Below are positions 34,819-43,492 of a stretch of 64,000 bases of DNA, piece by piece. Source of the stretch: Thermosporothrix hazakensis. GTDB taxonomy: Bacteria; Chloroflexota; Ktedonobacteria; Ktedonobacterales; Ktedonobacteraceae. Position 1 is the stretch's first letter; every line of letters begins with the position of its first letter. The position numbers and the translations under genes were made by a program. The stretch is taken from NCBI RefSeq assembly GCF_003253565.1, contig NZ_QKUF01000003.1:62001-126000 (forward strand). Direction: 5' to 3'. Under the pieces are notes generated by a model. It was not told the origin of the DNA, did no database searches, and saw only the letters and a program-made list of their open reading frames with translations.

Positions 34819-35151
34819 GTGATCTCCTACACCGATTTTGAGAAAGTAGATATTCGTGTTGGTAGAATCGTTCAGGTGGATGATTTTCCTGAAGCCAGAA
34901 AACCAGCTTACAAACTGCTGATTGATTTTGGCGCGGAAATAGGTGTCAAGAAATCATCGGCACAGATTACAAAGCATTATACGAAAGAGGCGTTACTGGG
35001 CCGAGAGGTGCTTGCGGTCGTGAATTTCCCGCCTAAAAGGATCGGGCCCTTTATTTCCGAGGTGCTCACACTTGGGGTTCCTGATGGTGAAGGTGGAGTT
35101 GTGTTGCTGCAACCAACACAGGATGTGCCTGTTGGCGGGCGCATGTATTAA
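34819..35151 (+). CDS. csaA: CsaA-like tRNA-binding (EMAP-type OB fold) protein
   Basis: 110 residues. The whole protein is one tRNA-binding OB domain: FEKVDIRVGRIVQVDDFPEA, KSSAQITKHYTKEALLG, VVNFPPKRIGPFISEVLTLG. CsaA is a chaperone-like, secretion-associated protein that resembles the C-terminal dimerisation domain of many MetRS enzymes, a domain the MetRS in this window lacks. GTG start with AGAGG seven bases upstream. It is followed 24 bases later by an SGNH hydrolase. Confidence 0.92.
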   Translation: MISYTDFEKVDIRVGRIVQVDDFPEARKPAYKLLIDFGAEIGVKKSSAQITKHYTKEALLGREVLAVVNFPPKRIGPFISEVLTLGVPDGEGGVVLLQPTQDVPVGGRMY

Positions 35152-35175
35152 AGATGCATTGAGGAGGAAGCAATA

Positions 35176-35808
35176 ATGCAGACGCTTATTCAGGATGGGG
35201 CAACCGTCTTATTTCAGGGAGACAGTATTACCGATGCAGGCCGCATCCGAGAAGATAAGTTCAATCTGGGAGCAGGTTATGCTATGATGGCGGCAGCCTG
35301 GTTTCAGATGTGCTATCCAGAGAAGCGCGTTACTTTTTTGAATCGGGGCATTGGCGGAGATCTCAGCGTTGATTTGACGCGTCGTTGGGACCGTGATTGT
35401 CTGGCGTTGCGTCCAGACTGGGTTTCTATTTTAGTCGGGATCAATGATGTCTGGCGACGCTATACCGAGAGCCGTCTAACGACAGTCGAAACCTATGAAC
35501 AGAACTATCGAACGCTGCTGGACCCGCTACGCCAGATGGGGACACGGCTGATCCTGTGCGAGCCCTTTGTGCTGCATACGCCCTCTGATCGGGAGCAGTG
35601 GCGCGAAGATCTGAACCCGAAGATTGAGGTTGTACGGAAGCTGGCGCGGGAATATGATGCTGTGCTGGTTCCCTTTGATGAGGTATTTGCTCAGGCTGTG
35701 CAGCGCCGTGAACCGCAGTTCTGGGCATATGATGGGGTGCATCCAACCGAGGCCGGACATGCGTTGATGGCGCGTACATGGCTCAGGGCCATTCATGCAT
35801 TGGAATAG
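35176..35808 (+). CDS. SGNH/GDSL-family hydrolase
   Basis: 210 residues. Block I is VLFQGDSITDAGR (catalytic Ser), block II holds the Gly in NRGIGGDLSVDL, block III is VGINDVWR (Asn), and block V is YDGVHPTEAGH (Asp and His). It is an esterase or deacetylase of uncertain substrate. No signal peptide, so cytoplasmic. GAGGAGGAAG precedes the ATG. Second gene of the csaA operon. Confidence 0.92.
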   Translation: MQTLIQDGATVLFQGDSITDAGRIREDKFNLGAGYAMMAAAWFQMCYPEKRVTFLNRGIGGDLSVDLTRRWDRDCLALRPDWVSILVGINDVWRRYTESRLTTVETYEQNYRTLLDPLRQMGTRLILCEPFVLHTPSDREQWREDLNPKIEVVRKLAREYDAVLVPFDEVFAQAVQRREPQFWAYDGVHPTEAGHALMARTWLRAIHALE

Positions 35809-35822
35809 AAGGATTTCTCAAT

Positions 35823-35870
35823 CCGAAAAGCCGTACCCCCCACATGAGAAGTACGGCTTTTCGGCTGCTT
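35823..35870. terminator. bidirectional terminator
   Basis: CCGAAAAGCCGTAC (35823-35836) and GTACGGCTTTTCGG (35851-35864) form a perfect 14-bp stem between convergent genes; the A/T-rich arms provide part of the U tract. Confidence 0.85.
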
Positions 35871-36676
35871 TATTTGACGACAATGACAATTGGCAGTGCG
35901 ACATTAGCATCGATTTCGACCTTTTGCTGTTCTCCGTGAACATACAATCCGGTAGATGAACCGCCATCCAGATTTAAAGCCGTCTGAATGGAAAGGTCGG
36001 ATGCGACAAGTAGATCTGCCATTTCGTCAAGCGTAAAGGCCAGCATAGAGCTGACAATGAACAGAAGATTCCCTTCTTTATCAAGCGCAACCACAGTGCG
36101 GCGTTGTACATCGGCATTTGCATTGAACTCAGCACGTTTCCCATCGATGACCAGCATCGGTGCTGATTGCGTCGCTTGCTGCACGCTTTCGCTGGATGGA
36201 TCGTATGGCTGCTGGTTCAGTGAGCGCAGGCCGATCGTCCCCTGTGCATCGACGGAGAGCATTCCACCAAAGCCTTCATAGGAGTTCCCGAACGGTTGGC
36301 CGTTGCTTACCAGCAATGCGGTTGGCCTGTTCTGTGCATCAAAGTAGCCACCATTGATGATCGCCCGGGCTCCTGTTTTCTGCATCCACTCCTTGACGGT
36401 CAGCGGCTCAGTGGGCTGATATGCGACACTGAGCTTGATACTCTGGGGCTTCATGCGCACAATAGTGATAAGATCCTCATTGTTGCCTGCACCCTTCCAA
36501 CGCTCATAGCGTACCTCTATTCCCGAGGAGGAAGGGAGCCATTTATTGAGTATCTGGCCGTTCGCTTGATTCCCCGAATTGTCCGTACCGATGCTCAAGC
36601 CGGGCAATGAACACGAAGACAAGATAATGCTGAGCAAAAGTAACAACAACAGAAAAGGTGTGCGTTTTTGATGCAT
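35870..36676 (-). CDS. phosphodiester glycosidase (NAGPA)-family lipoprotein
   Basis: 268 residues from ATG 36676. The signal peptide has a run of leucines and the lipobox LSSC. The conserved parts ARAIINGGYFDAQNRPTAL, QSAPMLVIDGKRA and ALNLDGGSSTGLYV mark the NAGPA (phosphodiester glycosidase) family, which cleaves GlcNAc-phosphodiester links and occurs in wall-polymer contexts. There is no good ribosome site; the start lies 22 bases after the gatD stop, so reinitiation is likely. Last gene of the murT-gatD operon, suggesting a role outside the membrane on wall polymers (inference). Confidence 0.85.
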   Translation of the reverse strand: MHQKRTPFLLLLLLLSIILSSCSLPGLSIGTDNSGNQANGQILNKWLPSSSGIEVRYERWKGAGNNEDLITIVRMKPQSIKLSVAYQPTEPLTVKEWMQKTGARAIINGGYFDAQNRPTALLVSNGQPFGNSYEGFGGMLSVDAQGTIGLRSLNQQPYDPSSESVQQATQSAPMLVIDGKRAEFNANADVQRRTVVALDKEGNLLFIVSSMLAFTLDEMADLLVASDLSIQTALNLDGGSSTGLYVHGEQQKVEIDANVALPIVIVVK

Positions 36677-36698
36677 GAGAATTCGTTTTCTGTCCTTG

Positions 36699-37499
36699 CT
36701 ATCTCTTCCAGTGTGTTGCCTCAATCGCAGAGACCGTTCCTTTGTAGGCTTCCGCAAGTTTAAGTGCGGCGTTGTGGGCGGCGCTCTCGATGGTGTCGTC
36801 CAGAGGCGTGAGTTCAACCTTGCCGTAGCGGCGCTCAAGGGCACGCTGGATCAGGAAATCAGTAAACCAGGGATTTTTTGGCAGCAATGGACCATGCAGG
36901 TAGGTGCCGAAGACATTCTTGTATACTGCGCCTTCGCCGCCATCCTTGCCATTATTGCCCCAACCGGAGAGGACGCGCCCGAGCGGCTTTGCTTTTGGGC
37001 CGAGATAGGTACGTCCACTATGATTCTCATAGCCAACCAGAATCTGTTTGCCTGAGCCGAAGTCACATTCGAGCGCCATATGCGTCATAAAGCGCTCAGA
37101 ACTGCCCTCTGTATGCATGTCGAGCAGGCCTACGCCTTTAAGCTCTGGACCCTCGAAGGGTTTGTAGGAATGGCCGAGAAGCTGATAGCCCGCGCATACG
37201 CTCAGGAAGACGGTTCCGGCCTCTGCCGCTTCACGCAGTGAGGGCGCTTTCGCCTGAATATCTTGCGAAGCGATCTCCATCTCGCGGTCAGCGCCACCGT
37301 GGAAAAGGATCAGGTCATATTGAGTAAAATCCGGCGTCTGCTTGACATAAATGGGATCAACCTCGGTTGCGATTCCGCGCCATTTACAGCGCTTCTCGAT
37401 AGAGAAGAGGTTTCCTCTATCGGCTGCCACACACATCAACGTCGGGTAAAGGTGGGCAATTTTCAGCACTAAGCGCCCGCCGTTCTCTTGCTGGCTCAT
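36699..37499 (-). CDS. gatD: lipid II isoglutaminyl synthase, glutaminase subunit GatD
   Basis: 266 residues from ATG 37499 (GGGAGGA upstream). Class I glutamine amidotransferase of the GATase1_CobBQ type: nucleophile Cys in VFLSVCAGYQLLGHSY, His in FGTYLHGPLLPKNPWFTDFLI. It supplies ammonia to MurT for amidating D-Glu in lipid II to D-isoglutamine. One base separates its ATG from the murT stop (TAAcATG), so the two are translationally coupled. Confidence 0.95.
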   Translation of the reverse strand: MSQQENGGRLVLKIAHLYPTLMCVAADRGNLFSIEKRCKWRGIATEVDPIYVKQTPDFTQYDLILFHGGADREMEIASQDIQAKAPSLREAAEAGTVFLSVCAGYQLLGHSYKPFEGPELKGVGLLDMHTEGSSERFMTHMALECDFGSGKQILVGYENHSGRTYLGPKAKPLGRVLSGWGNNGKDGGEGAVYKNVFGTYLHGPLLPKNPWFTDFLIQRALERRYGKVELTPLDDTIESAAHNAALKLAEAYKGTVSAIEATHWKR

Positions 37500-37500
37500 G

Positions 37501-38982
37501 TTATTCCTCCCAGTAGTGTTTGACCCAACCGCGCTTCTGCATAATCTTGCGCAGTTCCTGTGTTGGTGTATAGCCGCTGAGAATATAGAGCGTGCCACCG
37601 GGTTCTACATTGCGCAGAGCGGCATCAAGTGCGGCTTCACGATCATGAATCATCTTGATTTTGTCTGTAGAGACTTCGGCATATTTCAGACGCATTGCCA
37701 GTTCCTCGGCCTTGTTGCCACAACAGATGGCGTCAAGGATATCTGGCACAATCTCCTCAATATCGGCATCCCAGAGCCAGGCAAAATCTTCGCCATCAAC
37801 GACCGTGTTACTCATCGCGAGCAACAGATGCTTTTTCCCTTGATGCTGTGCGATCAAGCGCATTATCAAGTTAAATGAGGTTGGATTCTTGACGAATGAC
37901 AGGTAGATGGTTTTGTCACCAGCCTGAATCTTCTCCAGGCGTCCGAAGGCCGGGCGAATGTGGCTGAGCGCGGCGTCCGATTTTGTGATGTCGAAGTCAG
38001 CAGCCATCGATGCAGCGATTGCTGCCGCGGCGTTGTAGACGTTATGCAATCCGGGCAAGGGAATTGTCAGTTCGATATCTCCCTGTGGGGTACGGATCGT
38101 GGTGTGCGTCGGGCCCTCACCATCGGAGGCAAGCTGTACCGAGGTGGCCGCGAAATCCAGCTTGGGCAGCGTGTAGCCACAGTTGGGGCAGCTATACAGG
38201 CCGAGATGCGAGAGGTATGCAACTTTGTATTCAAGGTCATGATTACAATGAATACAGCGAATGATATCTGCTGACTGCTCAGGAACCGGTGTCCCGACCT
38301 CCATTGTTTCAAGGCCAAAGTAAACACGGCGGGCTCGGGCGTTCTGACCGAAGTTTGCAACCTGAGGATCATTGCCGTTAAGCACGATGGTGGCCGTCTC
38401 TGGCAGGCTTTCCAGCATCTTATCAAGGGCCTTTGCCACGGAATAGAGCTCACCATAGCGGTCAAGCTGATCGCGGAAGATATTGGTGATAACCACCACA
38501 TCCGGCTGAATCTCCGGCACGGCATGCGGGATCGTGCCTTCGTCGATCTCGAAGAGCAGCACATCACAGTCAAGGTTGCCAAAGATGCTGGCGGCGTTGA
38601 CCGCGACGGAAGTTACGCCCTGAAGCAGGTTGGAACCGGTTCGGTTCTGTGAGACCCGGAAGCGGTTCGCGTCAGCGATCGCTGCGGTCATACGCGCGGT
38701 AGTGGTCTTGCCGTTACTGCCAGTGATAACGATCTTTCTGGCTTTGCTTGCACCAACGACGGACTTTAAAACATTAGGATCAATTCTGCGGGCAATCATT
38801 CCCGGAAGGCTGGTGCCACCTCCTATGCGAAGAAGTCGACCGGAGGCACTGGCGAGTTTTCCAGCAGAGATAGCCAGCGCAAGGCGAGCACGGTCAATGC
38901 CGCTTGGTGATTCTGCAGCCGGAAGTGTCGGCTGTGGCCTGGCTTGTTCTTTATGTTCGCTTTTTACATCCTTTGTCTGCAT
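37501..38982 (-). CDS. murT: lipid II isoglutaminyl synthase, Mur ligase subunit MurT
   Basis: 493 residues. ATP loop ITGSNGKTTTARMTA; Mur ligase body; a four-Cys zinc ribbon inserted in the central domain (CIHCNHDL...SCPNCGYTLP), typical of MurT; C-terminal DUF1727 domain. With GatD it amidates the alpha-carboxyl of D-Glu in the stem peptide, which supports cross-linking in Gram-positive walls. First gene of the murT-gatD-glycosidase operon. The ATG has only AAAGAG upstream. Confidence 0.96.
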   Translation of the reverse strand: MQTKDVKSEHKEQARPQPTLPAAESPSGIDRARLALAISAGKLASASGRLLRIGGGTSLPGMIARRIDPNVLKSVVGASKARKIVITGSNGKTTTARMTAAIADANRFRVSQNRTGSNLLQGVTSVAVNAASIFGNLDCDVLLFEIDEGTIPHAVPEIQPDVVVITNIFRDQLDRYGELYSVAKALDKMLESLPETATIVLNGNDPQVANFGQNARARRVYFGLETMEVGTPVPEQSADIIRCIHCNHDLEYKVAYLSHLGLYSCPNCGYTLPKLDFAATSVQLASDGEGPTHTTIRTPQGDIELTIPLPGLHNVYNAAAAIAASMAADFDITKSDAALSHIRPAFGRLEKIQAGDKTIYLSFVKNPTSFNLIMRLIAQHQGKKHLLLAMSNTVVDGEDFAWLWDADIEEIVPDILDAICCGNKAEELAMRLKYAEVSTDKIKMIHDREAALDAALRNVEPGGTLYILSGYTPTQELRKIMQKRGWVKHYWEE

Positions 38983-39054
38983 ATGCTCTTTTACTTTCGT
39001 CCTGAAAAATGAATCAATTCAGAGAAGATCAGGTTATTTCTATAGGTTGTTTGC

Positions 39055-39084
39055 AGTATAACAGACCGCGCGAGAATGGGGCAA
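39055..39084 (-). promoter_or_regulatory. promoter of the murT operon
   Basis: On the minus strand TTGCCC (39079-39084) and TATACT (39055-39060), spacer 18, 72 bases before murT. Confidence 0.6.
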
Positions 39085-39202
39085 GCTTGCTAGTCACAAT
39101 GTCAGTGTTGTATTTGCATACTTTCTTTTTAGATGATGTGGAAAGAGACAACCTGTTTCTTGCTGAGAGGGAGACCACCCTGAAAGGGTGATCTTCCCTC
39201 TG

Positions 39203-40963
39203 CTATACCTTCTTGCATGCTTTGCGAGAAAGGTCGCATTGAATTGAACTACGATCGAATTGTTGTGTAATGAACGAGCCGTTTCCAGCTTTTGGCTGAC
39301 TCTTCGGGAAACCGAAGGTGTTCAGACCGCCATTTTTGTCAAAGTAATTCATAATCGGTCCAGAAATACTATATCCGGTATAGACATAGTAGCGGCCTTT
39401 ATCGGCTGTCGGAATCGTAAGTTCCTTCTGGTCTTTCTCAAAGAAATTCCAGTCGGCATCGTATGGAATGGGGTGCTCTTTATCTACTTCAGCAGGAGAG
39501 ATCCATGTATAAGAGTTGAAGCCCCAGTTCATCAGGCTGCGCATATCAGTCCACCAGTCCTTTGTGTGGATCGCGACGCCGATCAGATGCTTGCCATTGC
39601 GTGTACAGGAAACGACCTGCACAAAATTCTTCTCGCCATCCCATCCCGGTTTTCCTCCGTCGACGCCCGGATACCACCAGAGAAACTGATTGCCGTTGAT
39701 CAGAGTGAACTCGGGATGCTCTTTTGTCTTCGGGATATCATATTCTTTCGTGGAGGAGATCGCTTTTACCAGCTTGTTGCTCAGGCTCTCCTTCCCTAGA
39801 ATTGCCAGATCATGAGAGCTGGAATAATGCTCTTTTTCCAGCAAGCCATGAGGATTCATAAAATGTGTATCCCGCAGACCCAGTTGTTGCGCTCGCTGGT
39901 TCATCAGAGAGACAAATGTGTTGAGATTGCCGCTAACACTATCGGCGATCGCAACCGCTGCATCGTTGCCCGAGACCAGCATCAGGCCATAGAGCAGATC
40001 TTTCAGCGTATAGGTTTCACCCTTTTTGATCCCCATAACCGAACTGTCTTCCGAAAGCTCACTGATATCCTTCCAGATTTGCCCCTCGATTTTGATCTTT
40101 TGATCCAGCTTCCCATGCTCAACGGCAAGGAGGGCCGTCATCAGTTTGGTAGTACTGAGGATCGGGAGCCGGGTAAAGGGATTATGCGCATATAGTGTTT
40201 CGCCGGTATCCGCATCCAGCAGGTAGGCAGCCTGAGCGAAGACCGGGGGTGAGGGATGGTCGGTACTGGGTGGATGAATTACCAGTTGATGCGGGTCTTC
40301 TGTTGGTTCAGTCTTTGGTGTGGCCGTCGTATGCTCCGTTGTGCTTTGTAGCGGCGTGATGATCTGCTGAGGCTGTGGACGAATCGCGCTAACCGCCAGC
40401 GGCGTAATGAGCAACAGCGCCACGATAGCCGTAATGAGCACTGTCAGAGAGCGCTGCCGCGGCATTGTTTGCAGGTAAGCCAGAAAGGAACGTGGTTGCT
40501 GCTTTTTGGTGCTCCAACGTCGGTTGGTGGCCGAGTATGGCTGATAGACCGCTTTGCGGGTACGCGGTTTCAGAGATACTTTTGACGGCGTGTTGAGCGG
40601 CGTCAGTGCGGCCATGTCCTCGTCTGCCTCTGCATCTGACTCGCGTAATACCCTGGTTGCACGTTCCTGCGGGGTAGGAGGGGCAAGCCGTGCGCGTGAG
40701 CGTCTGGGCATACGAGAATGAGGCCGGAGGATCTCCGTGCTTGGCGACAGTTTATCGGTTGGACTGGTCATATCCTCCAGTGTAGGCTCATCCTCATCCA
40801 TGTATTCCGTTGCCCGGCTTCCTCTGCGTGTTGTGCGTCTTTGAGCCGGAGGACTATAGGCCGAAGTATCCATGACATTACGCCACTTCCTGGGTCTGGC
40901 TGTTTCCTGGGAGGTCTCTGTTGCTAATGAATAGTCTTCTTCGTGCGGTGGCTGTGTAGCCAT
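39203..40963 (-). CDS. D-alanyl-D-alanine carboxypeptidase (peptidase S11) with long cytoplasmic N-terminus
   Basis: 586 residues. About 165 residues of charged, Arg/Pro/Ser/Thr-rich sequence precede a membrane helix (SLTVLITAIVALLLITPLAVSA), so the catalytic domain is outside. Active-site motifs: SxxK is STTK in LPILSTTKLMTALLAVEHG, SxN is SGN in LVSGNDAAVAIAD. The third motif, normally KTG, reads KPG in DGGKPGWDGE. The C-terminal 110 residues add a domain ending near RKACKKV. It trims D-Ala from stem peptides. AAGGAG lies ten bases before the ATG. Confidence 0.94.
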   Translation of the reverse strand: MATQPPHEEDYSLATETSQETARPRKWRNVMDTSAYSPPAQRRTTRRGSRATEYMDEDEPTLEDMTSPTDKLSPSTEILRPHSRMPRRSRARLAPPTPQERATRVLRESDAEADEDMAALTPLNTPSKVSLKPRTRKAVYQPYSATNRRWSTKKQQPRSFLAYLQTMPRQRSLTVLITAIVALLLITPLAVSAIRPQPQQIITPLQSTTEHTTATPKTEPTEDPHQLVIHPPSTDHPSPPVFAQAAYLLDADTGETLYAHNPFTRLPILSTTKLMTALLAVEHGKLDQKIKIEGQIWKDISELSEDSSVMGIKKGETYTLKDLLYGLMLVSGNDAAVAIADSVSGNLNTFVSLMNQRAQQLGLRDTHFMNPHGLLEKEHYSSSHDLAILGKESLSNKLVKAISSTKEYDIPKTKEHPEFTLINGNQFLWWYPGVDGGKPGWDGEKNFVQVVSCTRNGKHLIGVAIHTKDWWTDMRSLMNWGFNSYTWISPAEVDKEHPIPYDADWNFFEKDQKELTIPTADKGRYYVYTGYSISGPIMNYFDKNGGLNTFGFPKSQPKAGNGSFITQQFDRSSIQCDLSRKACKKV

Positions 40964-41193
40964 GCTCCGGTTTCTCCTTAAAGGGCTTGTTTGCCATTTC
41001 TAAAGGTATGAATATAGTCACGATAATGTAACAGGGTATTACATTCTTTTAAGATCGTTCTTTTGCAGAGTTACGCAGCAATGCTTATATTACCCGGTTC
41101 TTATCGCTCTTTCAACCCTTTCCTGTCTATATAGACGGGGTTTAGGGGGTTTTTGGTTGCAATGAATCCCTGCTCTGCGGCGCTCTATTTCGC
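40964..41193. other. divergent intergenic region with a palindrome
   Basis: No gene. Contains the perfect 12-bp palindrome GTCTATATAGAC at 41125-41136, extended imperfectly by CC/GG on both sides, midway between two divergent genes; it could be an operator. Confidence 0.35.
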
Positions 41194-41222
41194 TTGGAAT
41201 GGGTCAGTAGTATAGATATAGC
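41194..41222 (+). promoter_or_regulatory. promoter of the adaptor operon
   Basis: TTGGAA at 41194-41199 and TATAGC at 41217-41222, spacer 17, 37 bases before the ATG at 41260. Confidence 0.5.
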
Positions 41223-41259
41223 GGCGGAAATGAGGTGTGTGTTCGGAAGGATATTTTCT

Positions 41260-42033
41260 ATGTTGTCTAAGAAGGAGTATCCCAGGGACTTTCAGGCTAT
41301 ATCCGGGAAGAGGAAGGTTCATTTTCCTCTCTCTTTGTTTGCTCCCCGTCGTCTGTCGCCGGCTGTTTTCATGCTCATCTGTCTCTTTTGTCTCTCGACT
41401 GTCCTATCGGTCCCCTTGCTTCTGATAGCGCAACAGCGAGAGCAAGCACAATTTTCACCTGTACAGGCGACTGAGGTTGCCTGTACCCGGCTCCAGATTC
41501 ATCAGGAAGAGGGCACATTGGTGGCGCTACAGGCCGCAGTACTGAAGCTACAGACCGGATCGGGGCGGGTGCTGGACATCGCCTATAACGAAGATACTCG
41601 CTTTCTTGAACGAGCGCCGCTGCGCGCCTCTGGCCTGCGGGAGGGCGTACCGGTTGAGGTAGTGGTTTCGCGTAAAGATACTGTCTCCACTGCCTCCGAT
41701 GATATCTATACCGCTCAGACCGTTTTTGTGTTGAATACCAGGCTTGATCCAGTACCGATACGGCTACAGCAACTCTGTCCCTTCGCCCGGACACAAGAGC
41801 AGGAGCTTCGCGGCACGGTGAGTAAGCGCACGCGTGATATGCTGCTTGTGAGGGCACTGGATCAAAGCGGAGTTCCATCTGAGTTCAAGGTGGCGCTCAC
41901 GAACAAAACCGGTCTGTTTGCGCTGAACGAGGGCTCTGTTGTCAGCTTGCGTGAGGGCAACATACTTTCTCTACTGGTGATGGCCGATGTTCAGCATGAA
42001 ATGATGGCGCTGAGTGTGCTGCAAGAGAAATAG
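41260..42033 (+). CDS. membrane-anchored protein of unknown function, adaptor partner
   Basis: 257 residues from ATG 41260 (GAAGGA eight bases upstream). One membrane helix near 33-55 (LSPAVFMLICLFCLSTVLSVPLLLIA) precedes two related beta-rich units: about 70-160, from GTLVALQAAVLKL to AQTVFVLNT, and about 175-255, from LRGTVSKRTRDMLLVRALD to the end. Both resemble OB-like DUF5666-type domains. It is 27 bases upstream of an HlyD-type adaptor and is probably co-transcribed. I do not recognise a named family with confidence. Confidence 0.7.
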   Translation: MLSKKEYPRDFQAISGKRKVHFPLSLFAPRRLSPAVFMLICLFCLSTVLSVPLLLIAQQREQAQFSPVQATEVACTRLQIHQEEGTLVALQAAVLKLQTGSGRVLDIAYNEDTRFLERAPLRASGLREGVPVEVVVSRKDTVSTASDDIYTAQTVFVLNTRLDPVPIRLQQLCPFARTQEQELRGTVSKRTRDMLLVRALDQSGVPSEFKVALTNKTGLFALNEGSVVSLREGNILSLLVMADVQHEMMALSVLQEK

Positions 42034-42060
42034 CGGAGAAACCTGCTTGGAGGAAATGTT

Positions 42061-43419
42061 ATGGTGGAGAAGACCGCTATAGAACCGGAGATAGAAGATA
42101 TTGAGGCGCATTTTGGTCTGGCGCCGCGTCGGCCTTTCTGGAAACGGTTTCCCCGGTCGATATTGATAGGATCGCTTTTTCTGGCACTGATACTCATTGT
42201 CTCTCCCTGGCTGATTTCGCTGGCTGTGCGGCCTCCCTATGCCCTGGCAAGCACTGTTGCGGGCAATATCGCCGTGAAGCTGTCGGCTCCGGGCGTGTTA
42301 AAAGCGCGAGCTCTCTACAACATGCAGTTCCGTGAGACGGGACAGGTAAGTGAGATCAGTGTCTATGTTGGGCAGAGGGTCAGACAGGGGCAGGTACTGG
42401 CAAAGCTGACAGTCGACGATACATTATTACGGGCTGACGTTAGCAAACAGCAGGAGGCGGTCGATGCGGCGCAGGCGGCTGTAGATACCGCTCGAACCAA
42501 TCTGAATGCGGCTCAGCAACACCTCAATTATATTCAGTCCACGAATGCCGCGACGCTGGCAAGCGCACAGCAGGAGCTCCAACAGCAGCTAGCTGTCTGT
42601 ACCACTGAGGTGTGCAGGAAGCAGGCCCGAAATACCTTTACCCGTGTCCAGAATCAGCTTAACGTCGATAACACAGCAGCGCAGAATCAGCTTAATGCCG
42701 CGAACGCTCAGGTGGAGAGCGCACAGGGAACGTTGCAGATCGCTCAGGTCCAACTGGCCGAAGCGCAAAAGAAGCTGGACGAGGTGCTCACCGGAGCGCT
42801 ATTAACAGCTCCAGTCAACGCAACAGTTGCCGCGATTCATGGTACTGTGGGTCAGATTATCTCGGGAGAACAGCACACCGAGCAGCCATTTATCGTGCTT
42901 GCTGACACCGATTCGTACACCATTGCGGCACAGGTCAATGAAACTGATATCGGACGTGTCCGACGCGGACAGCCAGCGCTGTTTACAGTACAGCCCTATC
43001 CAGGACAGACGTTTCGTGCCACGGTCTCCACAGTAGAGACGGTTGGCGAAACGATCAACAAAAAGGTGATGTATACGGTGCATTTACAGGTGGATCAGCA
43101 GAGTATCAAGGATGCACAGCTCTATTCAGGGATGTCGACACAGGTAACGATCACTACCGATCAGCGGATAGGAGCGCTCTTGATTCCCACCTCGGCCCTG
43201 GAATTCGCGGAGAAGGCGCTTCAGGCCGGAAAGGTCGAACAGAGTCGTGTTGCCTCGCTGTTGCCGCTGGTGCAACAGGGGAGAAAGCGGCATATTGTCC
43301 TTCAGTGGCGTGATGGTGTGCTGGAACCGCTAGTCATTGATGTCGGGTTGAATACGGGAAAGTATGTTGAGGTACTTTCCGGGCTTCAGAATGGGGATCA
43401 GGTGGTGATCGGTGAGTAA
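42061..43419 (+). CDS. HlyD/MacA-type membrane fusion (adaptor) protein
   Basis: 452 residues. A cytoplasmic N-terminus of about 35 residues, one membrane helix (ILIGSLFLALILIVSPWLISLAV), then a lipoyl-like half motif (GQVSEISVYVGQRVRQGQVLAKL), a long alpha-helical coiled coil rich in Ala/Gln (about 125-245), the second lipoyl half (LTAPVNATVAAIHGTVGQIISG) and beta-barrel domains. Such adaptors work with ABC or RND exporters. No transporter is adjacent. GGAGG is six to seven bases before the ATG. Confidence 0.92.
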   Translation: MVEKTAIEPEIEDIEAHFGLAPRRPFWKRFPRSILIGSLFLALILIVSPWLISLAVRPPYALASTVAGNIAVKLSAPGVLKARALYNMQFRETGQVSEISVYVGQRVRQGQVLAKLTVDDTLLRADVSKQQEAVDAAQAAVDTARTNLNAAQQHLNYIQSTNAATLASAQQELQQQLAVCTTEVCRKQARNTFTRVQNQLNVDNTAAQNQLNAANAQVESAQGTLQIAQVQLAEAQKKLDEVLTGALLTAPVNATVAAIHGTVGQIISGEQHTEQPFIVLADTDSYTIAAQVNETDIGRVRRGQPALFTVQPYPGQTFRATVSTVETVGETINKKVMYTVHLQVDQQSIKDAQLYSGMSTQVTITTDQRIGALLIPTSALEFAEKALQAGKVEQSRVASLLPLVQQGRKRHIVLQWRDGVLEPLVIDVGLNTGKYVEVLSGLQNGDQVVIGE

Positions 43420-43492
43420 GGGAGAGCAGAATGTGGCATAATGGAGCTAAAAGGACGATACTATCAATGCTGTCTGGCGAGGTGAAAATACT

